Positions 8,899 to 16,791 of a DNA stretch of 64,000 nt are shown here, one piece after another. The DNA is from Promethearchaeota archaeon. Its GTDB lineage: Archaea > Asgardarchaeota > Lokiarchaeia > Sigyniarchaeales > SOKP01. The DNA is taken from contig JAHLWS010000078.1 of NCBI GenBank assembly GCA_019057795.1, positions 1 through 64,000 on the forward strand, written 5' to 3'. Every line of letters starts with the position of its first letter. Position 1 is the stretch's first letter. The notes below the pieces were generated by a model, which worked only from the letters and a program-made list of their open reading frames with translations, was not told the origin of the DNA and ran no database searches. Both the position numbers and the translations under genes were made by a program.

Positions 8899-9486
8899 TT
8901 AACACGCCACCACGTAGGCACATATGAGTAAAGGTCCAGGTTCTTCGTCTACATAGTAATACAACGATCTTAGGAACACTCTATTATGAATAGTAGAACC
9001 TGCAACACCGTTAACACCAACTACTTGATTAACAGCTAAGTCAAAAGCATCTCCACTAGCATCAGCTAAGTCTGCTTCCACAGCAATCATCCATTCCCCA
9101 TCTATCGTTCCAGATACACACATAGGAGTATCGGCAGGAACATTAGCACTAGCATCGTCAATTCTGATGTTCCTCATTTCTACTCCGAGATTTAAGTGCA
9201 ATGGAAGAACTGGGATAAGATCACCACTTCCGTAAGCAATTCCATTATTGGCTATTTGCTTAGGATCGAACTCGGCAATAGCATAAACCATAGCAGAACT
9301 TGAACCAGCTTCTGTTGCAGTAGCTTCTCCGCCAGCTCCAGTACCACGTATAACTCCCATACCAGGTTTTATATTGGCTGAAGTAGTTTTAAGCCATCGA
9401 ACATTTGGATTACTATATGGAGACATTCCCGCAATAAATCGTTTTACGTCGCATACAATCTTCTTTGTTTCTCTAACAGTTACCAT
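8899..9486 (-). CDS. Putative capsid decoration / head-stabilising protein
   Basis: The 195-residue product is beta- and Gly/Ala-rich (GTGAGGEATATEAGSSSAMVYAIAEFD, HLNLGVEMRNIRIDDASANVPADTPMCVSG) and ends hydrophobic. Such proteins immediately upstream of the HK97-fold capsid gene are usually head decoration or capsid-accessory proteins. The stop codon lies one base before the capsid ATG. It has its own promoter-like region at 9487-9567. There is no sequence motif that proves the function. Confidence 0.5.
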   Translation of the reverse strand: MVTVRETKKIVCDVKRFIAGMSPYSNPNVRWLKTTSANIKPGMGVIRGTGAGGEATATEAGSSSAMVYAIAEFDPKQIANNGIAYGSGDLIPVLPLHLNLGVEMRNIRIDDASANVPADTPMCVSGTIDGEWMIAVEADLADASGDAFDLAVNQVVGVNGVAGSTIHNRVFLRSLYYYVDEEPGPLLICAYVVAC

Positions 9487-9532
9487 AAATTTTCACTCTT
9501 ATTTTATTATTTCGGTAGTATCCTTTAAGATA

Positions 9533-9567
9533 CGTTTATACACCGTTTATTTCATACGTCAATTTTA
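9533..9567 (-). promoter_or_regulatory. Viral late promoter candidate for decoration and capsid genes
   Basis: On the minus strand TATAAACG (9540-9533) lies about 47 nt before the decoration-protein start, preceded by the TAAAATTGACGTAT element (9567-9554) shared with 7887-7900. The element overlaps the stop codon of the upstream gene. The arrangement of upstream element then TATA box suggests activator-dependent expression. Confidence 0.4.
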
Positions 9568-9972
9568 CTTTTTGGTTGTACTTTTCTTAAATACTTCGAT
9601 AGGACTGTAAGATGCCGAGAATAAAATTCCCTTAGGTAAATTCTTATTAACTTTACCAAAAGTAGGTGCATCAATATCCACTGGTTTAGGAACTACTGGT
9701 TTGTTTTTCTTTTTTACAGTTTTAGTTGCTTCAGGCATGTTATCTGCCAAAAAGTCTAATCTGTCAAATTGTTCCTCTAGTGTCAATCCTTTTAGTTTTT
9801 CTTTATCTATTTTAGTTATCTTTATAAGAAAATTGACAGATTTTTGTAATCTATTATCTAAAACTTCTGTCTCTTCTTCTTCTTCAATTTCTTCTTCTTC
9901 TTCATTCTGATCTTCGTTGTCTGGCAAGATTATTTTCACCACGTGGGTTTTGAGGAAAACCTTCTGAATCAT
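9565..9972 (-). CDS. Acidic scaffold-like protein
   Basis: The 135-residue product contains an extreme Glu run (residues about 24-36), a helical charged middle (LQKSVNFLIKITKIDKEKLKGLTLEEQFDRL) and a Lys/Pro-rich C-terminus (KKKNKPVVPKPVDIDAPTFGK). Position between portal and capsid genes and its charged helical nature fit a capsid scaffold or prohead assembly protein. It overlaps the portal gene by 71 nt from ATG 9972; an internal GTG GTG pair near 9940 would shorten the overlap and is an alternative start. Confidence 0.5.
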   Translation of the reverse strand: MIQKVFLKTHVVKIILPDNEDQNEEEEEIEEEEETEVLDNRLQKSVNFLIKITKIDKEKLKGLTLEEQFDRLDFLADNMPEATKTVKKKNKPVVPKPVDIDAPTFGKVNKNLPKGILFSASYSPIEVFKKSTTKK

Positions 9973-11083
9973 TTTCTGGTTCTTCTGGTTTATCCTTTTC
10001 TTTTAAAGCTGTTAATTTGTTATCTTTTTGTAATCCTAAATATCGGTTAATCAAGATTACGATTTGTTCAGGCGGAACTAACTTATCTAAAGCCATTCTG
10101 ATTTGTAGAACACCGTTCATTTGAGTTGCGATATTATACTCTGCAGGTTCATTAAATTTAACCTTTTCTTTTGCTCCTAACTTTATAAGAATGGATATAA
10201 TTGATGGTAATAACTCGTCTTGTAATTCTTTGATATGAGCATACCAATTTGCTGTTGCTGTATCACTTGCTGCTAAAACTCCCGTAGGATCACCATACAA
10301 TTGTAATCTATTTAAACTAGATTCACGGGTTATGTATGTATCGCCATACTCTAACATGTTAATGGGATCGTAAGCGTTTTTCATGGGAGAAATATAACTT
10401 AAATCGTCTTCCGAATCAATAGTTATAGCATCGTCCTTAGTAGGAGCATCTAAAGCTGATTCTGCTTTTTGATAACTCTCAGCATCCAAACCTTTAACTT
10501 TAAGCACTAAATTAGCCAGACCTTGAAAAAAGGCATATTTTGAATATTCTGACCATATCTTAAAACTTTGGTTTGTAACGTCTATCAAGTTTAATAGCTT
10601 AGACAAACCACGTTCTCCTGCTAATCCATCTGCTGTTCTTAATAAGAAAAAATTCTCATCTCTACCACTGATTCTAGTGCCAGTTCCTTGCATAACGTTA
10701 GGATTGTTGTAAATCTTTATTGCTGTACAATCTCCAGTTTTTTCGTCAAATTCGGACATAACAAAACCTATGCCCCCAACTTTCAAATTCCATGCTTGTA
10801 CATTACCATCATCGTCAAAGATAATAGCAGATATACCAAAGAGATCTCTATATTTAATAGCTTTTTCTAATTCTAACTTTCTGTCGTAATCTAAATCAAA
10901 ATCTTCGAATCCGTTATGAAACATGGCTTCTATTGGTTTATTGATTATAGCCTTTGCTCCTGGTACGTGTACGTAAACATCCCATAAATCTTCAGCAGTA
11001 ACTGAATCGCCAACTTTACGGTTACTAGTTCTAGTGCCACTACAAATATCAGAAATCGTTTTATACTGTGTCATTTTTACCAA
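9902..11083 (-). CDS. Portal protein
   Basis: The 393-residue product follows terL (7-nt overlap) and has portal-family character: an N-terminal VHVPGAKAIINKPIEAMFHNGFE segment, LFGISAIIFDDDG, then the crown/wing region with SLNRLQLYGDPTGVLAASDTATANWYAHIKELQDELL, which matches the DUF1073-type portal pattern (GxPTGLLxS...NYYdxI...Q...L). The C-terminal ~50 residues are charged and Pro-rich. Portals form the dodecameric ring at the packaging vertex through which DNA enters and leaves. Confidence 0.8.
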   Translation of the reverse strand: MVKMTQYKTISDICSGTRTSNRKVGDSVTAEDLWDVYVHVPGAKAIINKPIEAMFHNGFEDFDLDYDRKLELEKAIKYRDLFGISAIIFDDDGNVQAWNLKVGGIGFVMSEFDEKTGDCTAIKIYNNPNVMQGTGTRISGRDENFFLLRTADGLAGERGLSKLLNLIDVTNQSFKIWSEYSKYAFFQGLANLVLKVKGLDAESYQKAESALDAPTKDDAITIDSEDDLSYISPMKNAYDPINMLEYGDTYITRESSLNRLQLYGDPTGVLAASDTATANWYAHIKELQDELLPSIISILIKLGAKEKVKFNEPAEYNIATQMNGVLQIRMALDKLVPPEQIVILINRYLGLQKDNKLTALKEKDKPEEPENDSEGFPQNPRGENNLARQRRSE

Positions 11084-12660
11084 ATACTTTTTCTATATAT
11101 GTGAAATGTTCTTCGACGCATCTTTTCTAATTCTGTGAATCCCATTGCTAATGCGTCAATAGCATCGAGTTTCTTACAATTTGGGAATGTTAAAATCTCC
11201 CAAATTAGTTCACTTCTTTTTTCTTTCTTTCGTAAACTATTCATAAACCTTATAGTACCGTTTATAATCGGTACTTCTAAGGACATAATACGTTCTTGCT
11301 TAGCTCTTGAATGATGTACTTCTATAATATAAGGTACAAACTCGTAATTACGTGCTTTGGCAATCTCTATCAAGAATTTGCCACCAGCATTCTCTTCAAT
11401 CGCAACAGTTACCTTTATATTTTTGTAAACTTCCCTAATATCTATAAAAGCAGTTTCTATTCTCTTAAGAATGTCATCGAAGTTATATTTTCCACTATCT
11501 TCGTCAAAAACTATGTATTCTCTTTTCTTTTCCTTTTCTTTGCTTTTAAAAATGGTTATTATCGAAGAAAAGGCACTTTCCTTATTGGTCGTCCATGCTG
11601 GGTCCAAAGCAATGCATACTGCTTCGTATTCTGACCATTTCTTTACCTCAGATGCCCAATGGATATTATCTTCTGTCCACACTCCGCCAGTCAGCGGCTG
11701 TGGATTACCTAAGTATTCTGAAGAGTATCTATACTCGCCAATTTCAGCACGTTTCTGAGCTAATTTCTCAAATGTCCACCGTTCAGGACACAGAAGGCTA
11801 CCATCGGCATTAATGGGAGTTCTAAAGAATATTGCGATTTTGTCTTTATAGCTTTTCTGAATGTAATCTAAGAAATCCCCTTCAAACTTACGTGTGCCGC
11901 AGATAATCGTTTTATTTGGGTTTATATTAGCGATAGTACTTTCCCATCGGTTTTCTAAGTCACGTTCTTTGCTAGGATACATTTCAAAACTCTCGTCAAT
12001 TGGATCGTCAATTATAAGGCATAATCCTTGTTTAGAACCATATATATCCGCATGCATTCCCAGAATTGCCTTATCTTTTAAACCATAGCAATCAAATCTA
12101 TTTCCGTCCTTTGTTTTGAAGTGATTAGCAGTATTTTTAACCACTGATTCAGTAGTTATCAAATTATTCCTAAGAAAATAGACGTAGATAAATTCAGCGA
12201 GTTGCTTCCTTCTATCTGTCCAACCTAAGAGCATAACGTCCATTTTTTTGACATCTAAGAGATATTCGATGTACATAACGAGTAGAACAGATTTACCGTG
12301 ATCTCTGGCTACGACAATTAAGGACATGTCGTTTTCTTCCAAATGCTTGAAAAGCTCATATTGCCACTTGTATAAGATTGTATAAGGAAAACAGTTTTTA
12401 ACAAATTCGGTGAAAAGACTCGGCAAAATTCGTACCTTTTCGTTTAGCGGTAAGTTTGCCCTAAGTTTGTTTAACACGTCTTTGTTTTGAATTTGATCGA
12501 GAATCCGTTTCTTAGCTTGTCTTACAGTGTTTTTTTCTTTGACTGAAATTGCCTTTGTAAGGTTGTAAAGGTCTTCGTTGTCGCAGAAAGGGTTCTCACT
12601 TAGCAGGAATCTTACCTGTGCAGTTACTGAAGTACTTGTAATTTTTGTCACGCTTTGCAA
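11077..12660 (-). CDS. terL: Terminase large subunit (TerL)
   Basis: The packaging motor ATPase/nuclease has 527 residues. Walker A is ARDHGKS (118-124), Walker B LIIDD (about 215-219), and the coupling motif is CGTRKFEG (about 254-261). The RNase H-like nuclease starts at CIALDPAWT (first catalytic Asp about 353), with EENAGG further on and a C-terminal DAIDAL region. The start is TTG; a GTG four codons later is an alternative, and no strong Shine-Dalgarno is visible, consistent with a short leader from a TATA-like ATTTATATG at about 12702-12710. It is the first gene of the leftward late operon. No small terminase subunit was recognised. Confidence 0.9.
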   Translation of the reverse strand: MQSVTKITSTSVTAQVRFLLSENPFCDNEDLYNLTKAISVKEKNTVRQAKKRILDQIQNKDVLNKLRANLPLNEKVRILPSLFTEFVKNCFPYTILYKWQYELFKHLEENDMSLIVVARDHGKSVLLVMYIEYLLDVKKMDVMLLGWTDRRKQLAEFIYVYFLRNNLITTESVVKNTANHFKTKDGNRFDCYGLKDKAILGMHADIYGSKQGLCLIIDDPIDESFEMYPSKERDLENRWESTIANINPNKTIICGTRKFEGDFLDYIQKSYKDKIAIFFRTPINADGSLLCPERWTFEKLAQKRAEIGEYRYSSEYLGNPQPLTGGVWTEDNIHWASEVKKWSEYEAVCIALDPAWTTNKESAFSSIITIFKSKEKEKKREYIVFDEDSGKYNFDDILKRIETAFIDIREVYKNIKVTVAIEENAGGKFLIEIAKARNYEFVPYIIEVHHSRAKQERIMSLEVPIINGTIRFMNSLRKKEKRSELIWEILTFPNCKKLDAIDALAMGFTELEKMRRRTFHIYRKSIW

Positions 12661-12859
12661 ATATTTTTAGAATACTCAATCCATTTTTTTCAATTCCATT
12701 CATATAAATCGACGGGGGATACCTATCGTTTCTATCACTCTCTAAGAATACTAAACCTAATGTGCATTAATTACTTGAAATATATAGTGTGCACACTGAA
12801 TTTACAATCATTAGATAGTTATCACAGTAATGCCGTGATTCATGTGACAAAGCAGAGTA

Positions 12860-12903
12860 GGGCTTTTTGAGTCTCATTCTATAAGGAGTAGACAGAAAAG
12901 CCC
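12860..12903. other. Compound hairpin upstream of terL
   Basis: GGGCTTTT (12860-12867) pairs perfectly with AAAAGCCC (12896-12903); inside, GTCT pairs with AGAC. The sequence is noticeably richer in G+C than its surroundings. It could be a small structured RNA, a transcription terminator or a packaging signal; nothing distinguishes these. Confidence 0.35.
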
Positions 12904-13010
12904 ATAAGCTCCCCATGTACGAAGGTTTGAAAAGGTAGAAGAATATGCATCTAATGCATAACTCTATCAATAATTATTAACGTAATTTGTATTTAAATGT
13001 TTACAAAAAT

Positions 13011-13430
13011 TACATTTGCATACATTTGCATACAATAATGAAATAATGAAATGTAGTGTAATAACTTCTTCCCACTCTTCTAGTATATTATGAATGAAAC
13101 TCAGCTAGAATAGTAAAAAGATTACTACACTTTAAATAATGAAATAATGAATGCTCATACTACCCATACAATTCATTTACCTAAATTCCTTAATATTCTT
13201 TACCCAATGCATGTAGAAAAAAAATATACTAGTTTAATTCTAGTAGATAGAGAGTAATCAAAACGTCGGAATTTAGGTATATAATAATGAAATAATGAAA
13301 TAATGTGAAATAACAAAATAACACGTTTTCCAATACATCCTCTATACTAAGTAATTAACTAGTATATTTTTTTTCCATGTGCATTGGGTGAAAAAAAATA
13401 GGTTATTTAGTTATTTCATAATGAAATGAT
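13011..13430. repeat. Iteron-like repeats of the provirus
   Basis: The unit AATAATGAAATAATGAA occurs at 13034-13053, 13135-13153 and in extended form at 13279-13305, with a partial copy near 13412-13430. TACATTTGCA is tandemly doubled at 13011-13034. The complementary 12-mers TACCTAAATTCC (13178-13189) and GGAATTTAGGTA (13268-13279) form an additional inverted pair. Confidence 0.55.
13201..13391. repeat. Long inverted repeat, ~33-bp arms
   Basis: The left arm (about 13202-13236) and right arm (about 13355-13390) are complementary over ACCCAATGC, then six mixed positions with three mismatches, then an exact 18-nt A-run/TATACTAGTT block. They are separated by roughly 115 bp that includes the extended ATAATGAA repeat. 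The inner edge of the left arm itself forms a TACTAG/CTAGTA hairpin. Confidence 0.65.
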
Positions 13431-13445
13431 AAAAAATGTAAATCC

Positions 13446-13492
13446 TTATATAAAGATTTTATTAAAGATTATTGAATTGAAATAAATTCAAT
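13446..13492 (+). promoter_or_regulatory. Early promoter with palindromic operator
   Basis: TTATATAAAG (about 13446-13455) is a good TATA box upstream of the ribbon-helix-helix gene. ATTGAATT (13471-13478) and AATTCAAT (13485-13492) are perfect 8-nt inverted arms located near the expected transcription start. That position would suit autorepression by the encoded RHH protein. Confidence 0.5.
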
Positions 13493-13509
13493 TTTCTACA
13501 GTGATTAAT

Positions 13510-13818
13510 ATGAAAAAGAATGTAAATTTTAAACTAGATGTAGATTTACACAGTTGGTTAAAACATTATGTTATAACAAATAACACGACAATAACCGAAG
13601 TTTTAACCAAACACATCAAAGAATTGAAAAATCCAAAGACGACAATAACCGAAACTAATAATTCGGAAAAACCAAAAAAAGTATCTAAACCTAAGAAGTC
13701 TAAACCATATAACGAAGACAATCCGCCAGAAGAGCCCATGTACGAAGGAGATTCATTCGATGAGCCATTATCGGTTAAAGATTTTGTTAAAATGGGCTAT
13801 CATAAAAAGAGCGATTAA
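13510..13818 (+). CDS. Ribbon-helix-helix DNA-binding protein
   Basis: Residues about 1-42 (MKKNVNFKLDVDLHSWLKHYVITNNTTITEVLTKHIKEL) follow the RHH pattern: one basic beta strand, a helix, a turn rich in N/T and a second helix. The rest is a Lys/Pro-rich then acidic linker ending in DFVKMGYHKK. The ATG at 13510 is preferred over an upstream in-frame start because GTGAT lies four bases before it. It is the first gene of the rightward early operon (next gene 2 nt downstream) and probably regulates the provirus control region. Confidence 0.65.
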   Translation: MKKNVNFKLDVDLHSWLKHYVITNNTTITEVLTKHIKELKNPKTTITETNNSEKPKKVSKPKKSKPYNEDNPPEEPMYEGDSFDEPLSVKDFVKMGYHKKSD

Positions 13819-13820
13819 AA

Positions 13821-14201
13821 ATGGCACACACTGAATCATCTCGACTTAATCGTGTATATAGTATGTTTATTCCCCCCGATGTCTTTCTTGGTAAACGAGT
13901 AATGACAGAATTTGATACTCTTCATAGCAAACTCCGCCACTGCCATACTTGCGGACGTCCTATGATATGGTCTGAATTTCTCGCAGGAGCTCGAATAGGA
14001 GTGGGTTTTTATACGTTTGGCATGAAAATGCTCAAAGAAATATGGGAAAACGACATCTTCGTGTTAAAATGCTGTCGTTGTTTTCACTCAAACACTCAAA
14101 ACTCCGACGTATTAGATGCAATAACCCACTGGCTTCCAGAATACATGCGAAATCCTGCAGTAACGATGGATGATTTAAATAATGAACTGGAATCAGATTA
14201 A
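13821..14201 (+). CDS. Viral zinc-binding protein with CxxC pairs
   Basis: The 126-residue product has CHTCGRPMIW (about residues 41-50) and CCRC (about 88-91), two CxxC knuckles separated by about 40 residues, enough for one structural zinc site. The rest is helical. No enzyme motif is visible. It overlaps the methyltransferase gene by 20 nt, so the two are co-expressed; a role in early transcription or as a methyltransferase partner is only conjecture. Confidence 0.6.
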   Translation: MAHTESSRLNRVYSMFIPPDVFLGKRVMTEFDTLHSKLRHCHTCGRPMIWSEFLAGARIGVGFYTFGMKMLKEIWENDIFVLKCCRCFHSNTQNSDVLDAITHWLPEYMRNPAVTMDDLNNELESD

Positions 14202-14916
14202 ATATATCGATTGTATGGACGAGAAGGAAGGTCTCCCATCCCTGCCTTCCCAGTCCATCGATCTCGCACTCACGGACCCGCCTTGGGGAGTGGACATTCA
14301 TAAAACCATGATAAAAGATCGCAAATACATAAATGGGAGAATCTTAAAGGCTAAACCTGCAGAGCTAATGTACAACGATTCTTGGAGACCTGACTGGAAT
14401 TTAACGTGGTTTAAACAATTAGAACGTATCTGCAAAGCCATTATCTTAGTTGTTGGTCAGAAAAGAGTAATTTGGTGGATACAAAATACAAATCCTATCG
14501 GTATAATCGCCATTACTCATAAAAATGGCTACAGTTCTACCAAAGTATCTCGTTGGAACAAATTTTCACCCTATTTAGTCTACGGAAAACTTAACAAAAG
14601 ATTGTTTTCAAACGTCATAGAATACGTGATTCCGTGGGGATTTTTATCGGATAAGCAATACAAACATCCTAGTCAAAAAGGTATCGAAATTGCCATAAAA
14701 ATACTAAAAGAAACTAAAACTAAATCGATGATCGATCCTTTCGCAGGAAGTGGGAGTTATTTAAAAGCAGCAGACTTACTCGACATCAAATGGATAGGCT
14801 ACGAGATTAACCCAAGCATTTCAAAAGAAGACGTCGACAAGAGATTTAACGACAAGAGAACTTTAGCAGACTTAGGATACGAAGATTACGAAGTAGGAAA
14901 CATGATGTTAATATAA
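14182..14916 (+). CDS. DNA methyltransferase (adenine-N6/cytosine-N4 type)
   Basis: The 244-residue protein carries the catalytic motif IV DPPW (32-35) near the N-terminus and the SAM-binding motif DPFAGSGS (185-192) near the C-terminus, with the intervening KHPSQKG (about 161-167) typical of beta-class DNA methyltransferases. DPPW favours N6-adenine methylation but does not exclude N4-cytosine. No cognate nuclease gene is present, so it is probably an orphan viral enzyme protecting viral DNA or regulating it. Confidence 0.85.
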   Translation: MNWNQIKYIDCMDEKEGLPSLPSQSIDLALTDPPWGVDIHKTMIKDRKYINGRILKAKPAELMYNDSWRPDWNLTWFKQLERICKAIILVVGQKRVIWWIQNTNPIGIIAITHKNGYSSTKVSRWNKFSPYLVYGKLNKRLFSNVIEYVIPWGFLSDKQYKHPSQKGIEIAIKILKETKTKSMIDPFAGSGSYLKAADLLDIKWIGYEINPSISKEDVDKRFNDKRTLADLGYEDYEVGNMMLI

Positions 14917-14941
14917 ACAAAAATGAGGTGATAAAAGAAAA

Positions 14942-15133
14942 ATGGGTAAAGAAGAAGATAAATATTGTCCATTCAAAGCCGAGTTCCGTATATGCCAAAA
15001 ATGGAAATGTATGGCTTACTTTAAGGAAGACGATGTCTGTCTGTGCAAATTATTAGACTTTGGGAATATAATATTATATTCTTTTGAAAATTTAAGAAAT
15101 AGTATAGATAACTTAGTAACGACAAAAAAGTAA
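14942..15133 (+). CDS. Small Cys-rich viral protein
   Basis: A 63-residue product preceded by GAGGTGAT, an excellent Shine-Dalgarno sequence 8 nt upstream. Six cysteines lie in the first 40 residues (C-x8-C-x4-C, then CLCK), suggesting metal binding; this pattern resembles short host-type zinc proteins. The C-terminal 25 residues are helical. It closes the early rightward cluster and converges on the integrase gene. No family is recognised. Confidence 0.6.
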   Translation: MGKEEDKYCPFKAEFRICQKWKCMAYFKEDDVCLCKLLDFGNIILYSFENLRNSIDNLVTTKK

Positions 15134-15170
15134 TAAAAAATCAGTAATAAAAAGAAGTATTTGGGATAAT

Positions 15171-16355
15171 TTACTTATCCCTTAGTAATTTTTCCTTATA
15201 AAGTTCCTTTGCCCATTCTTTTAGCTTATCGATGTCTTTTTCAAAGCTAAGGTTTTGTTTAATCAATAAGTCAATTTGCTCATCTTTTTTAGCCATTGCT
15301 TTAGTTAACTCAACTATTTGCACGTTTGTCGTGTCGTAAATTTCGCAATCAATACAAATCGATTTTTCCACTTCTAACCATTTCTTATAAAAGTAATCGA
15401 TTTTTCTTAACTTAGTGTTATAAGATTCACTCAAATCCTTTGCTTTATGTCCCATCAAATGCTCTTTAAACCATCCCTTAACGTCCTTAGTGTCTTCTAA
15501 TGAACTATCGAAGTATTTTCTTACACAGTGGGTTTTAACGTTTTGAGTTATGCCCAGTTCCTTTCCGATTGCTTTTATCCTATCCAAATAATCGTATTGC
15601 TTAATTCTAGTGCCTTTTTTGGTTTGAAAAATCGTAGTTAAGTCTAATTTAGTCAAATCAACTGTGTAAATCGATTGCATCAAAGTGGTTAACTCGCTTG
15701 GTAAAAACATAAAATTTATTATCACGTTCCACTTTTGACTTACAAATCTTCTTACAAAGTAGTGTTCCTTATACTTTTCAATTTTGTATTTTCCATTAGT
15801 TAACTCTTCTAGTATGTCGTCTACTCTTAAACCTAATAACGCTTGACTTTTCATAAGTAATCTATATTCTGCTCTGTGTAATTTGGCTATAAAAAGTTTT
15901 AAATCTTCACGTTCAAAAATCATCTCGTTCTTATTCAATCCTGCTGAGTAAGATTCAATCCCTTCGGTTATAGACGATCCTCTGGCAGAGTAAAAGGATT
16001 TAATTCTCGATTGCCAGTTATTAACGATAGAAACTTCGTTTTTCCCTAACTTAATCATTTCTGTAAGATAATTCATTAATCTCGCATTTCTGTCGTCTAT
16101 ATGTTCTTCTAACAATTCTGACGGATTTTCACAGCTATAAAAATCGCAGTATTTCTTTAACTCGTTCAAATAGCCAGTAATACTAAACTTTTTAGGATCT
16201 TTACCTTTTTTGGAAAATTTTCTAACTTTAGATTCAATCCATTTCTTAACGTCTTCGTTTCTAAAAACCGAATATCGTTTTTCCCATGCATCAATTTTTT
16301 CCTTTCCGTAAATTTCCCCTAAGTCTGTCTTACTTATGGCTTTAATTTCTTGCAT
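15171..16355 (-). CDS. int: Tyrosine recombinase / integrase
   Basis: The 394-residue product has the catalytic residues of tyrosine recombinases: Arg177 in LLGLRVDD, His276-x2-Arg279 in THCVRKYF, His303 in LMGHK and the nucleophile Tyr312 in SESYN. Residues about 1-140 form the core-binding part. The C-terminal ~50 residues are a charged coiled coil, as in archaeal virus integrases. It would insert and excise the provirus. The gene is intact and not split by the attachment site, unlike SSV-type integrases. It lies at the host boundary, so an attachment site should be close to 16.4-16.8 kb. Confidence 0.88.
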   Translation of the reverse strand: MQEIKAISKTDLGEIYGKEKIDAWEKRYSVFRNEDVKKWIESKVRKFSKKGKDPKKFSITGYLNELKKYCDFYSCENPSELLEEHIDDRNARLMNYLTEMIKLGKNEVSIVNNWQSRIKSFYSARGSSITEGIESYSAGLNKNEMIFEREDLKLFIAKLHRAEYRLLMKSQALLGLRVDDILEELTNGKYKIEKYKEHYFVRRFVSQKWNVIINFMFLPSELTTLMQSIYTVDLTKLDLTTIFQTKKGTRIKQYDYLDRIKAIGKELGITQNVKTHCVRKYFDSSLEDTKDVKGWFKEHLMGHKAKDLSESYNTKLRKIDYFYKKWLEVEKSICIDCEIYDTTNVQIVELTKAMAKKDEQIDLLIKQNLSFEKDIDKLKEWAKELYKEKLLRDK

Positions 16356-16435
16356 TTTTTTTAATCACTCTCATTTTTTTATTTTTTATTTTTTTTTCTA
16401 TTATTTTTTTGTTGGTCGATGTCCTATTTTGAATT

Positions 16436-16593
16436 GAGTATTTAAATGTAGGCACTCGGAGTTTAACCGAATATATACTTTCGGTTAATTTGGTATTTTG
16501 GCTTATACTCTCATGTTCTTTAAATAAGCTCATTTTTATTTTCATTATTACTTTCTCACTACAATTAATATAGGGGATAGAGTATTTAAACGT
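16436..16593 (-). promoter_or_regulatory. Two tandem TATA-type promoters before the integrase
   Basis: The plus strand has GAGTATTTAAATGTAGGCA at 16436-16454 and GAGTATTTAAACGTCAGCA at 16580-16598. On the minus strand each gives TTTAAATACTC-like TATA boxes, the nearer about 80 nt and the farther about 225 nt upstream of the integrase start. The repeat of a 19-nt context suggests shared control. The region 16356-16791 shows nothing else I could assign. Confidence 0.4.
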
Positions 16594-16791
16594 CAGCATG
16601 TAACCCAATAATTTTAAACAATTTTTCAGAAAAAATTTAAGCTGCCTAGAATTTATTAAATTAGGAATAAAATAAAAATTATTGTAAATTCGGTTTGTAC
16701 AGCAGTAATTTTTTATAATAAAAAGTAATCGTGACAATAGCTTTCAATCAATAAATTTCAATAACATATTAATATATATAAAGACAAGGTT

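Larger units (their letters stand above)
12661..13500. other. Provirus control region between divergent early and late genes
   Basis: This 840-bp stretch carries no convincing gene. It holds a compound hairpin (12860-12903), a TATGCAT/ATGCATA palindrome (about 12943-12960), a tandem TACATTTGCA repeat (about 13011-13034), several ATAATGAAATAATGAA runs (13034-13053, 13135-13153, 13279-13305) and a long inverted repeat (13201-13391). Divergent genes on either side, A+T richness and iteron-like repeats make it a candidate replication origin and/or early/late regulatory switch. Which role applies cannot be decided from sequence. Confidence 0.5.

Noticed and set aside
9701..9910. Ser/Phe-rich plus-strand frame
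   Set aside because: It is the shadow of the Glu-rich scaffold-like gene.
12767..12970. 67-codon minus-strand frame in the provirus control region
   Set aside because: It crosses the hairpin and palindrome, has no ribosome site and an unnatural composition.
16342..16737. 131-codon minus-strand frame upstream of the integrase
   Set aside because: Composition is A+T-driven, it spans two promoter-like repeats and overlaps the integrase start; only a possible 67-codon part after ATG 16545 could be real, with no supporting motif.
16356..16791. tRNA gene serving as the provirus attachment site
   Set aside because: No cloverleaf or T-arm sequence is present next to the integrase.
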